Below, piece by piece: positions 7,616 to 15,378 of a DNA stretch of 64,000 nt; positions within the stretch are counted from its first letter, which is position 1; each line of letters starts with the position of its first letter. Below the pieces are notes generated by a model. It saw nothing but the letters and a program-made list of their open reading frames with translations. It made no database searches and was not told the origin of the DNA. Position numbers and translations under genes: made by a program. This DNA comes from Niveispirillum fermenti (GTDB lineage Bacteria > Pseudomonadota > Alphaproteobacteria > Azospirillales > Azospirillaceae), in assembly GCF_048066175.1 (NCBI RefSeq), contig NZ_JBLTXA010000006.1, positions 207,163-271,162 of the forward strand. The letters are read 5' to 3'.

Positions 7616-8943
7616 TGACCAGTGCCGCCACCGCCTTCTCCCCCCGTGAGATCGTTTCGGAGCTCGACCGCTTCATCGTCGGCCAGAATGAGGCCAAGCG
7701 CGCCGTCGCCATCGCGCTGCGCAACCGCTGGCGCCGCCAGCAACTGACGGGACAGATGCGCGAGGAGGTCTATCCCAAGAACATCCTGATGATCGGCCCC
7801 ACCGGCGTCGGCAAGACGGAGATCGCGCGCCGCCTGGCCAAGCTGGCCCAGGCCCCCTTCGTGAAGGTGGAGGCCACCAAGTTCACGGAAGTGGGCTATG
7901 TCGGCCGCGACGTGGAACAGATCATCCGCGACCTGGTGGAAGCCGCCATCGTCATGACCCGCACCCGGCTGCGCCAGGAAGTGGCGGCCAAGGCCGAACT
8001 GCATGCCGAGGAACGGGTGCTGACCGCCCTGGTGGGCGAAGGGGCCGGCGCCGACACGCGCGCCAAGTTCCGCAAGATGCTGCGCGAAGGCACGCTGAAC
8101 GACAAGGAGATCGAGATCCAGGTGGCCGACAACGCCATCCCCGGCATGCCGGCCTTTGACGTGCCGGGCATGCCCGGAGCCCAGATGGGCATGGTCAATC
8201 TGGGCGACATTTTCGGCAAGGCGTTCGGCGGCGGCCGCACCAAGACCCGCAAGATGAGCGTGTCGGAAAGCTATGAATTCCTGATGGCGGAGGAAAGCGA
8301 CAAGCTTCTCGACAATGAGAAGGTGGTGGCCGAGGCCATCCACGCCGTGGAGCAGAACGGCATCGTGTTCCTGGACGAGATCGACAAGATCTGCGCCCGC
8401 AGCGAACAGCGCGGCGGCGGCGATGTCAGCCGCGAAGGCGTGCAGCGCGACCTGCTGCCCCTGATCGAGGGCACGACGGTTTCCACCAAGCATGGCGCGG
8501 TGAAGACCGACCATATCCTGTTTATCGCGTCGGGCGCGTTCCATGTGTCCAAGCCCAGCGACCTGCTGCCGGAGCTGCAGGGCCGCCTGCCCATCCGCGT
8601 CAACCTGGCGGCCCTGACCCAGGCCGATTTCCGCCGCATCCTGACGGAACCGGAATGCAGCCTGATCAAGCAGTATATCGCCCTGCTGAAGACGGAGGAG
8701 GTGGAACTGGTCTTCACCGACGACGCCATCGACGAGCTGGCACGCCTGGCGGCCGAGATCAACCGCACCGTGGAGAATATCGGCGCGCGGCGCCTGCATA
8801 CCGTGATGGAGCGGCTGCTGGAGGAAATCAGCTTCGCCGCCACGGAAAAGGGCGGGGAGATGATCACCGTCGATGCCGCCTATGTCCGCAGCCAACTGGA
8901 CGGGCTGTCGCAGAACACGGACCTGTCCAAGTTCATCTTGTAG
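7615..8943 (+). CDS. hslU: HslU (ClpY) ATPase subunit
   Basis: A 442-residue AAA+ unfoldase, standard family length. Walker A is GPTGVGKT at residues 61-68, Walker B is FLDEIDKI, and the pore motif GYVG is in FTEVGYVGRDVE. The C-terminal end is LSKFIL, close to the usual tail that docks into HslV. The start ATG at 7615 shares a base with the hslV TGA. The same frame is open further upstream inside hslV, but that extension is not coding. Confidence 0.97.
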   Translation: MTSAATAFSPREIVSELDRFIVGQNEAKRAVAIALRNRWRRQQLTGQMREEVYPKNILMIGPTGVGKTEIARRLAKLAQAPFVKVEATKFTEVGYVGRDVEQIIRDLVEAAIVMTRTRLRQEVAAKAELHAEERVLTALVGEGAGADTRAKFRKMLREGTLNDKEIEIQVADNAIPGMPAFDVPGMPGAQMGMVNLGDIFGKAFGGGRTKTRKMSVSESYEFLMAEESDKLLDNEKVVAEAIHAVEQNGIVFLDEIDKICARSEQRGGGDVSREGVQRDLLPLIEGTTVSTKHGAVKTDHILFIASGAFHVSKPSDLLPELQGRLPIRVNLAALTQADFRRILTEPECSLIKQYIALLKTEEVELVFTDDAIDELARLAAEINRTVENIGARRLHTVMERLLEEISFAATEKGGEMITVDAAYVRSQLDGLSQNTDLSKFIL

Positions 8944-9129
8944 GCGGATCGCCGGGCCGTCACCGGTTCCCCATGGGTTGTGCCCGCCGGGAACCGGTTC
9001 GCCGCTGATCAGGGCCTTGCGGATCGGGTCCGCTGACCGGACTGACCAGATGCGCGCATGAGGCCACCCGGTTGCAACCATTTCCGCGTTCGGCCACAAT
9101 GAGGGGGTGAAACAGCCTGGGAAACAGGA

Positions 9130-9480
9130 ATGGATGCCCCCATACTCCCACCGCAGGGAGAGCTCACACCGCAGGAAGAGGCCCTGCTGCGCCGTTACCG
9201 CAGCTTCTATCAAGGATTGGTGTCCGGCGCGCGCCCGCCCACGACGGCGGCGCAGCGCCACTTCATCGCCGCCTGCCGCGGTCTGACCGTAGCGGAGACG
9301 CCGCATGAACGCGCCTTCATCAAGGCAAGGCAGTTGGCTGCGGCAGAAGACCTGAACATGCGCGCAGCCCAGGAAACGGCAGGACAGGACATCCCCAACG
9401 AGCCGGGAACCTATACCTACCCGTCCCACGTCTCCGACAAGTTCGACATTGAGTATTTCCCGCCCGAAAGCGCATTCTGA
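9130..9480 (+). CDS. DUF413 / MaoP-like protein
   Basis: A 116-residue soluble protein. Its central region ELTPQEEALLRRY, then GARPPTT, HFIAACRG and TPHERAFIK closely follows the DUF413 pattern of E. coli MaoP (YifE): xFTxxEaxLLxRxG, RxPxT, FVxVCRG, TxxExxWxK. In enterobacteria MaoP helps organise the Ori macrodomain. Whether that applies here is unknown, because MaoP needs a partner site not looked for. The N-terminal CxxFxD-type strand of the family is absent. It starts with ATG 9130 after GAAACAGGA and stands alone. Confidence 0.5.
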   Translation: MDAPILPPQGELTPQEEALLRRYRSFYQGLVSGARPPTTAAQRHFIAACRGLTVAETPHERAFIKARQLAAAEDLNMRAAQETAGQDIPNEPGTYTYPSHVSDKFDIEYFPPESAF

Positions 9481-9507
9481 ACCCGGTATGCGGATATTTC
9501 AGCCAGA

Positions 9508-9562
9508 CAGGGAGGCAAGGCGCAGATCATCTGCGCAGGGAGGCAAGGCGCAGATCATCTGC
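9508..9562. repeat. two tandem 27-bp repeats with internal palindrome
   Basis: Two identical 27-bp copies (9508-9534 and 9536-9562) separated by one base. Each contains GCAGATCATCTGC, an inverted repeat. In the first copy the palindrome extends to GCGCAGAT-C-ATCTGCGC (9520-9536). It lies just after the DUF413-like gene and before tRNA-Gly. No open reading frame explains it. It could be a protein-binding site or a short duplication. Confidence 0.8.
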
Positions 9563-9690
9563 CCGCGGACGTGCGGCATGACCAGCCTTCAACACATTTC
9601 CCGATAACCCGGCAAACCCATCCGTGAAACCGAACGGTTCCAGCCTGACAAGGCCGAAAAGGGCCGGCAATTTCCGATGGCTTTGATATT

Positions 9691-9764
9691 TGGAGCGGGT
9701 GAAGGGAATCGAACCCTCGTCGTAAGCTTGGGAAGCTTCTGCTCTACCATTGAGCTACACCCGC
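9691..9764 (-). tRNA. tRNA-Gly (anticodon CCC)
   Basis: A complete 74-base cloverleaf on the minus strand. The acceptor stem GCGGGTG pairs with CACCCGC, the D arm is GCTC/GAGC, the anticodon loop TTCCCAA carries CCC (genomic 9730-9732), and the T loop is TTCGATT on a GAGGG/CCCTT stem. The 3' CCA is encoded (9691-9693). The first anticodon-stem pair is a G-A mismatch. It reads GGG glycine codons. Confidence 0.97.
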
Positions 9765-9837
9765 GCCGGGACCGTTCTTATATTGGGTTCCGGGTGCCGG
9801 ATCAAGGGGCTAATCGTCCCTGTACGGCGATCCCGGT

Positions 9838-10503
9838 TCAGCGTGCCGCACGCCGCAGGCGACGTCGGGACACCGGCAGGTCCAGGGGGACCGGATTGGG
9901 CGAAACGGGGTCCGCTGCCGGCAGCGGCAGGGTGGTGATCTTGGCAGCGGGCCGGACCGCGGGAGAGGCCGTGCGCAGGGCGGGGGTGCGGGTGCGGGCC
10001 GGTGCGGCACGGCCGACCATGCCCGTGACGCCATCCAGCGCGCCGGGAACCAGTTCCAGCCCCTGGAAACGGGCCGGATCGACGGGACCCGGCAGGGACA
10101 GGCCGGCCACGACCGCGCGGGAAAAGCCGAAGCGCACGTAATAGGGCGCGTCACCCACCAGGATGACAATGCGATGACCCAGGGCACGGGCCTGTTCCAG
10201 GCTGTGCCGGATCAGCTTGCCACCCAGACCGTCGCTGCGCCGGTCGGGCGAGATGGCAATGGGGCCCAGCATCAGGGCATGCACCTTGCCCCCCAGCATG
10301 ACGGGCCAATAGCGGATCGTGCCCAGCAGCACTTCCTGCCCGTCGGCGTCCGTCTCCGTCGCCACAAAGCACAAATCGGCCACGGGGGCGATGTTGCGGC
10401 GCAGGCGGTAAACGGTCTTCGTGTGGCGCTTGGGGCCGAAGGAGGTGTCGAGAAGCTGTTCGATGGCGGCGGCGTGAGCCGGCTGCTCAAGCGAGATGTT
10501 CAT
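9838..10503 (-). CDS. GNAT family N-acetyltransferase (YhbS-like)
   Basis: A 221-residue protein starting at ATG 10503 (MNISLEQPAH). Its first 165 residues are a GNAT domain of the YhbS type: VHALMLGPIAISPDRRSDGL with the acetyl-CoA loop GLGGKL, then HRIVILVGDAPYYVRFGFSR. The last 55 residues are a Pro/Ala/Arg-rich low-complexity tail ending SRRRLRRAAR, probably disordered and possibly nucleic-acid binding. The open frame continues upstream to 10710 without a good start. The substrate is unknown. Confidence 0.82.
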   Translation of the reverse strand: MNISLEQPAHAAAIEQLLDTSFGPKRHTKTVYRLRRNIAPVADLCFVATETDADGQEVLLGTIRYWPVMLGGKVHALMLGPIAISPDRRSDGLGGKLIRHSLEQARALGHRIVILVGDAPYYVRFGFSRAVVAGLSLPGPVDPARFQGLELVPGALDGVTGMVGRAAPARTRTPALRTASPAVRPAAKITTLPLPAADPVSPNPVPLDLPVSRRRLRRAAR

Positions 10504-10889
10504 CCTGTTGGGGTATCCCGGCAAATCTGAAGGTGGGGGGACACTTGAAGAAGCGTCTGGCCGGGCCCCCACGCGCAATCGCGTCAGGTCCCGTGCGCAA
10601 GAACCGGCCGCCCCTGGGGGGGGACCGAGGTCTTTCGTCGTCGCAAGGGGGTGAAGCGCAACATCGCGCGGCTCATAAGCAGTTGAACACCATTCGCTAT
10701 ATGAGGCCATCGGCCCCGCGACGCAAGCGGCGTTTTTGTGACCGGCCGGATGGTGCGCAACGGGGGCGTGGCCCCCCTGCCGCGGGCGGCACCATTGCCG
10801 GGCGCCTGTGGCGGCCTATAATGAGGGATTGCGGCGTGCCTGCCGTCTGGCGCCATGACGAAAACCGGGATCAGGCCGGCGCATGGCAA
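10504..10889. other. intergenic region upstream of apaG, no gene seen
   Basis: 386 bases between the divergent GNAT and apaG genes. The frames that are open here have poor codon structure and no recognisable product. An AT-richer patch near 10670-10705 (TAAGCAGTTGAACACCATTC) may hold promoter elements for apaG. Nothing else can be supported. Confidence 0.5.
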
Positions 10890-11297
10890 ATGGGAGTACG
10901 GGCCTTGTACAGTGACACGACACGCCAGATCCGGGTGACGGTGGAGCCCCGCTATCTGCCCGACCAGTCACAGCCCGACGAGAGTCATTATGTCTGGGCC
11001 TATCATATCCGCATCGAGAATCTGGGGCGGGAGACGGTACGCCTGCGCACGCGGCACTGGACGATCACCGATGCGTTGGGCCGTCAGCAGGAGGTGCGCG
11101 GCCCCGGCGTGGTCGGCGAGCAGCCGCTGCTGCGCCCAGGCGAGCATTTCGCCTATACCAGCGGCTGCCCGCTGACCACGCAATCGGGCTTCATGGTGGG
11201 CAGCTATGGCATGGAAACGACGGATGGCGAGATGTTCGATATCGCCATCCCGGCTTTTTCGCTGGATATTCCCCAACAGGAACGGATGCTGAACTGA
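10890..11297 (+). CDS. apaG: ApaG (Co2+/Mg2+ efflux) protein
   Basis: A 135-residue fibronectin-III-like beta protein. Diagnostic sequences are IRVTVEPRYLPDQS near the N terminus, HYVWAYHIRIENLG, and GVVGEQPLLRPGEHFAYTSG with MVGSYGM, exactly as in ApaG proteins. The family is linked to cobalt and magnesium tolerance and to the ApaH/KsgA operon in enterobacteria. Here it is monocistronic next to folE. The start at 10890 (MGVRALYSD) is chosen from the family length; the frame is open far upstream. Confidence 0.93.
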   Translation: MGVRALYSDTTRQIRVTVEPRYLPDQSQPDESHYVWAYHIRIENLGRETVRLRTRHWTITDALGRQQEVRGPGVVGEQPLLRPGEHFAYTSGCPLTTQSGFMVGSYGMETTDGEMFDIAIPAFSLDIPQQERMLN

Positions 11298-11465
11298 TAT
11301 CCTCATCCCCATGCTTGAAAGATCGGCCGGGCAAGCCATCTGCTTCAGGGACCGGGATATCCGACCCTCCGAAGGGGGTAACCCGGCCGGCCGGATCGGG
11401 GGAGGAGCCGGCCAACGCCCGGATGGCCTGCCAAGACCAAGAACTGACGAGAGGAGTGCGTCCCC

Positions 11466-12143
11466 GTGCCCGTATCCAAGAGCAATGCCGACAAGGTCGT
11501 TCCCGGCCCCCGCCATGGTCGCCGCGCCGGTCCGGCCGCCACCAACCCCGCCCTGGCCCGCCCCAGCAAGGCGGAGGCGGAAGCCGCCGTCCGCACGCTG
11601 ATCCGCTGGGCCGGTGACGATCCCGATCGTGAAGGTCTGGTGGGCACGCCCGACCGCGTCGTCCGTTCCTATCAGGAATTCTTCGCGGGGTATGAGGTCG
11701 ATCCCGTCGATCTGCTGGCCCGGACGTTCGAGGAGACGGACGGCTATGACGAGATGGTGGTGCTGCGCAACATCCGGCTGGAAAGTTATTGCGAACACCA
11801 TATGGTGCCCATCATCGGCAAGGTCCATATCGCCTATCTGCCGCGCAACCGCGTGGTCGGCATTTCCAAGCTGGCCCGGGTGGCGGAGGTCTATGCCAAG
11901 CGCCTGCAGATCCAGGAAAAGATGACCGCGCAGATCGCCAACACGATCGAGGAGGTGCTGGAACCCCTGGGCGTGGCCGTGGTGATCGAGGCGACGCACC
12001 AGTGCATGACGACGCGCGGCATCCACAAACCCGGTGTCACCATGGTGACCAGCCGCATGCTGGGCGCCTTCCGGGAGGATGAGAAGACCCGGCGGGAATT
12101 CCTGGCCATGATCGGCAACCCCGTCAGCGGGGCGGAAGGCTGA
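11466..12143 (+). CDS. folE: GTP cyclohydrolase I
   Basis: A 225-residue enzyme making dihydroneopterin triphosphate for folate synthesis. The zinc ligands are in YCEHHM (C109, H112) and the distal HQCMTTRG cysteine. SKLARVAEVYAKRLQIQE is the family signature. It starts with GTG at 11466 preceded by GAGAGGAG. The first 32 residues are a basic, variable extension. A repeat element and then a strong terminator follow. Confidence 0.97.
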   Translation: MPVSKSNADKVVPGPRHGRRAGPAATNPALARPSKAEAEAAVRTLIRWAGDDPDREGLVGTPDRVVRSYQEFFAGYEVDPVDLLARTFEETDGYDEMVVLRNIRLESYCEHHMVPIIGKVHIAYLPRNRVVGISKLARVAEVYAKRLQIQEKMTAQIANTIEEVLEPLGVAVVIEATHQCMTTRGIHKPGVTMVTSRMLGAFREDEKTRREFLAMIGNPVSGAEG

Positions 12144-12164
12144 TCGCGGCCTGGAGCCCACCTA

Positions 12165-12321
12165 GTACCAACGTGCGATGATGTAGAACTCATCGCACGT
12201 TGGTCCGGCGGCGACCGCCACAGCACCGCTCGTCCGGCGTCGCCAAGCCAATGAATGTTGGCGCCGGCGATCGAGGGCGGTGATCAGAACCAATAGGTTC
12301 TGATCACCGCAAAATAGTATA
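12165..12321. repeat. hairpin-rich intergenic repeat element, copy 1
   Basis: A structured element between folE and its terminator. Left hairpin: a 15-bp perfect stem 12167-12181/12190-12204 (ACCAACGTGCGATGA arm). Centre: CGGCGGCGACCGCC (12206-12219), CACCGCTCGTCC and a small GCCAA/TTGGC hairpin. Right hairpin: a 15-bp perfect stem 12277-12291/12296-12310 (GCGGTGATCAGAACC arm), then AAAATAGTAT. On the minus strand the right end reads ATACTATTTTGC, identical to the ends at 21.6 and 54.6 kb. The central and left parts recur inverted at 56.9-57.0 kb. It has no ORF and no T-tract on the correct side, so it is not a terminator. Confidence 0.85.
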
Positions 12322-12329
12322 TGTGAAGG

Positions 12330-12364
12330 AAAGGGGCGGTCCCGACCGGGCCGCCCTTTTTTCA
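12330..12364 (+). terminator. Rho-independent terminator (folE side)
   Basis: GGGCGG (12334-12339) pairs with CCGCCC (12351-12356), extended outward by A-T pairs and inward by a CCC/GGG stem, and is followed by six T residues. It ends folE transcription after passing through the repeat element. Confidence 0.9.
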
Positions 12365-12510
12365 TTGCCTTGACGCCCATTTGCTTGACGCTGGTACCAG
12401 ATAGCATCCCCTCACTCCGGGCAATGACGCAAATGAGCCGGAAGAAGCGGTGAGAACGAGAGGCATGGGCCGCCCCCGGCACAAGCCCGCCTTCCTGCCG
12501 GCCCTGTCAA

Positions 12511-12539
12511 TTGACGGTTGTTTTCGCATTCTGTAATTT
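12511..12539 (+). promoter_or_regulatory. probable sigma-70 promoter of the GH43/esterase unit
   Basis: TTGACG (12511-12516) is separated by 17 bases from TAATTT (12534-12539), about 30 bases before the GH43 ATG. The rest of the gap from 12365 holds a 10-bp palindrome CTGGTACCAG (12391-12400) and no gene. Confidence 0.5.
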
Positions 12540-12569
12540 CAAGGAAAATTCCCGGGGAGGATCAGAACC

Positions 12570-13601
12570 ATGACAATCAGCTTGGGCCCTTTACGTGCGT
12601 TTTTGTTAGCGCTAACAATGCCTTTGACTGCGTCGGGCGGGGCGGCGGCGGATGCGGTGCCTGGCGCCAACCCCATCATTCGGGAGAAGTTCACAGCGGA
12701 CCCGGCGCCGCTGGTGGTAGGCGACCGGCTTTATCTTTATGTCGGGCATGACGAGGCGCAACCGGATGAGATGTTCAACATGCGCGAATGGCTGGTCTAT
12801 TCCACCACCGACATGCGGCGCTGGACCGGCCATGGCCCCATCATGAATGTCGCCGACTTCAAATGGGCCAAGCAGGACGCCTGGGCGTCACAGACGATCG
12901 AGAAGAACGGGAAATTCTGGTTCTACGCCGCGGTCGAACATGACGACACGCATCCGGGCAAGGCCATCGCGGTCGCCGTGGCCGACAGCCCGACGGGTCC
13001 CTTTGTCGATGCCAGGGGATCGGCACTGGTCACCAGCGGCATGACGCCGAAGGGCACGCATAGTTGGGAGGATATCGACCCCACGGTCTTCACCGATGAT
13101 GACGGCACGACCTGGATCGCCTGGGGCAACCGCCATTGCTACATCGCGCGCCTGAAACCCGACATGATCGGGATCGACGGCCCGATCACCGAGATCACGC
13201 CGCCGCATTTCGAGGAGGGGCCCTGGCTGCACAAGCGCGGGGACCTTTATTATCTGACCTATGCCTCCCTGGACCGGGCGACGCATACGGATGAGAAAGT
13301 GTCCTATGCCACGGCACCGTCGATCAGCGGCCCCTGGACCTATCGCGGGGAACTGACGGGATCGGCCCGGAACAGTTTCACGATCCATCCGGGCATCGTG
13401 CAGTTCAAGGGCGACTGGTACCTGTTCCTGCACAATGCCACGCTGACCATCGGCGATCTGGGCGGCGCCCTGGGCCGGCGCGCCGTCACCGTGGAGCATC
13501 TGCAATACAACGCCGACGGCACGATGAAGCCGGTGATCCAGACCGAAGCCGGCGTGACGGCACCACCGGCCCGCCAGGACACCACCCGGACACAAGATTG
13601 A
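12570..13601 (+). CDS. secreted glycoside hydrolase family 43 enzyme
   Basis: A 343-residue protein with a signal peptide (about residues 1-28, ending GGAAADA) and one five-bladed propeller. The three GH43 carboxylates are visible: the base aspartate in FTADPAPLV (D44), the middle aspartate in WEDIDPTVF (D170) and the acid glutamate in FEEGPWL (E216). The family cleaves arabinosyl or xylosyl linkages with inversion; the exact substrate is not readable. The ribosome site GGGGAGGA lies eight bases before ATG 12570. A secreted esterase follows 140 bases later, suggesting attack on an acylated xylan or arabinoxylan. A perfect operator palindrome lies within codons 12-17. Confidence 0.9.
   Translation: MTISLGPLRAFLLALTMPLTASGGAAADAVPGANPIIREKFTADPAPLVVGDRLYLYVGHDEAQPDEMFNMREWLVYSTTDMRRWTGHGPIMNVADFKWAKQDAWASQTIEKNGKFWFYAAVEHDDTHPGKAIAVAVADSPTGPFVDARGSALVTSGMTPKGTHSWEDIDPTVFTDDDGTTWIAWGNRHCYIARLKPDMIGIDGPITEITPPHFEEGPWLHKRGDLYYLTYASLDRATHTDEKVSYATAPSISGPWTYRGELTGSARNSFTIHPGIVQFKGDWYLFLHNATLTIGDLGGALGRRAVTVEHLQYNADGTMKPVIQTEAGVTAPPARQDTTRTQD
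12603..12618. promoter_or_regulatory. 16-bp LacI-type operator inside the GH43 coding region
   Basis: TTGTTAGC followed by GCTAACAA is a perfect 16-bp palindrome with the central GC typical of LacI-family operators. It lies 33 bases inside the gene and about 65 bases downstream of the predicted -10 box. It forces TTG TTA GCG CTA leucine/alanine codons unlike the GC-rich codons around it. It probably lets a LacI-type repressor block elongation or initiation. Confidence 0.65.
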
Positions 13602-13741
13602 CATGGATGGAAGCCGCCGGACATGACGGCAGAGCCCGCATCCGTGGCTCGGGCCATGCGCCAAGCGCGCATGACGACGGTCGCCGCCCTGCCAGTTCCC
13701 GTAAAGCCTGGACCCACGAAACATCAACCGGAGGAAACACC

Positions 13742-14710
13742 ATGGGGCGAAGCGCCTTCATCACAAACACCATGCCCCCGGCGGGGCGGATCATCCGGCA
13801 CATGGCCGCTGTCGCGGCAGCCGCAGCCTGGGTCCTGACGGCCCCTGCACAGGCGCAGGACGACAGGACGACACCCATTGCGGTCCCGGCCCAACCGAAC
13901 GCGATCACGCTGGGAACCGGCCCCCTGCCGGGATCCACGGTACCGGAAAGCTGGCACAGCCAGTATGGCAGCGTCTTCGCCCGCAATGTCACGGTCGCCA
14001 CCCTCACCCCCTTTCTGCCGGACCCCGCAGAGGCCACCGGCGCTGCGGTCATCGTGGCGCCCGGCGGCGGCTTCCGCAGCCTGTCGATGAGCAACGAGGG
14101 CTGGGACGTCGCACAGGCCCTTGCCGACAAGGGTGTGGCCGCCTTCGTGCTGAAATACCGGCTGGTCCAGACACCGCGCGACATGGCGGCGTTCGAACAA
14201 TCGATGCGGGAGATGTTCGCGGGCGCGGCCCGGCCGACCCGGCCGGCACCGGCAGAGATGGCGGCCGGCATCGCGCCGCAGATCGCCGACGCCAATGCCG
14301 CCTTCGCCCTGGTCCGCCGGCGGGCGACGGAATGGCGTGTCGATGCCGACCGTATCGGCATGATCGGCTTTTCCGCGGGCGCCATGCTGACCATGGCGAC
14401 CATGCTGGCGGGACCGGAGGCGAAGCCCGCCTTCATCGCGAACATCTATGGTCCCCTGTCCCCCGTCGCGGTGCCGGCCGACGCACCGCCCCTGTTTGTG
14501 GCGCTGGCGGCCGACGATCCGCTGTTCGGCGATACCGGCTTCGGGCTGGTCGAAGGCTGGCGCGCGGCCGGGCGCCCGGTCGAATTCCATCTCTATGAAC
14601 AGGGCGGGCACGGCTTCGGCATGTACAGCAAGGAAACGACCAGCACCGGCTGGTTCGAGGCCTTCACACGCTGGATCGGCATGCGCGGCTTTCTGAAGCC
14701 GCGGGGATGA
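13742..14710 (+). CDS. secreted alpha/beta-hydrolase, probable carbohydrate esterase
   Basis: A 322-residue protein. The ATG at 13742 has GGAGGA eight bases upstream. A signal peptide runs to about residue 39 (TAPAQAQ). The alpha/beta-hydrolase triad is S211 in GFSAG, Asp258 or 259 in ALAADDPLFG and H290 in GGHGFGMYS; the oxyanion motif APGGGF is at about 106-111. This combination is typical of secreted acetylxylan/feruloyl-type esterases (BD-FAE-like). It is paired with the GH43 gene and probably removes acyl groups from the same glycan, although that substrate is an inference. Confidence 0.83.
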   Translation: MGRSAFITNTMPPAGRIIRHMAAVAAAAAWVLTAPAQAQDDRTTPIAVPAQPNAITLGTGPLPGSTVPESWHSQYGSVFARNVTVATLTPFLPDPAEATGAAVIVAPGGGFRSLSMSNEGWDVAQALADKGVAAFVLKYRLVQTPRDMAAFEQSMREMFAGAARPTRPAPAEMAAGIAPQIADANAAFALVRRRATEWRVDADRIGMIGFSAGAMLTMATMLAGPEAKPAFIANIYGPLSPVAVPADAPPLFVALAADDPLFGDTGFGLVEGWRAAGRPVEFHLYEQGGHGFGMYSKETTSTGWFEAFTRWIGMRGFLKPRG

Positions 14711-14727
14711 TCCTGCTGGTGGTGCCG

Positions 14728-15315
14728 TCACCCCGCCGGCAATGCCACCGGCTCCGGATCACCGTCCAGGTCCGGGGCCGGCCCCGATGGCTTCATCGCA
14801 GCCATTCTCTGCACGATGGCGGCCTTGGGGCTGGATACCTCCCCCTGTTCGAATGCCACGACCTGGAGGCCGTGATCCAGGGCGAAGCGCAGCAATTCCC
14901 CCTCGCGCAGCAGGAAGGCGGGGCTGGAGGGTCGACCGTGGCGCTGGTTGCCATTGGCAAAAGTCTCGTACAGCAGCAGGCCGCCGGGTTCCAGAGCCGC
15001 GACAAGGGCAGGCAGCAAGGGGCGGTGTAGATAATGGGTCACAACGATCACGTCAAAGCCCGACAGGGCGGGGGGCCAGCCATCCGGCCCCTCCAGATCG
15101 GCCTGCACAAGGGTCACCCTTTCCGGCCCCTTCAGGTCGGCGACACCGCGCAGGTCGATATCGACGCCCGTGACCGACAGGCCCCTGTCCAGGAAATGGC
15201 GCATGTGCCGCCCGCCGCCGCAGGCCACGTCCAGCATGCGCCCCCCCGGCCGCAGCAGCGGCGCGAAACGGACGATCCAGGGTGAAGGCGGGGCGAAGGG
15301 AAGGGCATGGCTCAT
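14728..15315 (-). CDS. class I SAM-dependent methyltransferase (TehB-like)
   Basis: A 195-residue cytosolic protein. Motif I is MLDVACGGGRHMRHF, motif II is GVDIDL, and post-motif sequences LVQADLEG and FDVIVVTHYLHRPL follow. The order and size fit TehB/UbiE-like methyltransferases. The start at 15315 (MSHALPFAPP) is used because the upstream extension to 15363 lacks a ribosome site. The acceptor is unknown. It converges with the esterase gene, only 17 bases away, and lies downstream of a lipoprotein gene on the same strand. Confidence 0.85.
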   Translation of the reverse strand: MSHALPFAPPSPWIVRFAPLLRPGGRMLDVACGGGRHMRHFLDRGLSVTGVDIDLRGVADLKGPERVTLVQADLEGPDGWPPALSGFDVIVVTHYLHRPLLPALVAALEPGGLLLYETFANGNQRHGRPSSPAFLLREGELLRFALDHGLQVVAFEQGEVSSPKAAIVQRMAAMKPSGPAPDLDGDPEPVALPAG

Positions 15316-15378
15316 GCGGCGGATGCTACTGCAAACCGGGCCCGATCTGAACCGCCCTGTCATCGCGCGCCTGGCGGT

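Noticed and set aside
8962..8998. ACCGGTTCCC/GGGAACCGGT hairpin after hslU, considered as a terminator
   Set aside because: The stem is perfect, but the 17-base loop and lack of following T residues do not fit an intrinsic terminator.
12277..12310. 15-bp GCGGTGATCAGAACC hairpin as the folE terminator
   Set aside because: It is followed by A residues, not T, on the folE strand; a proper T-tailed terminator lies at 12330-12364.
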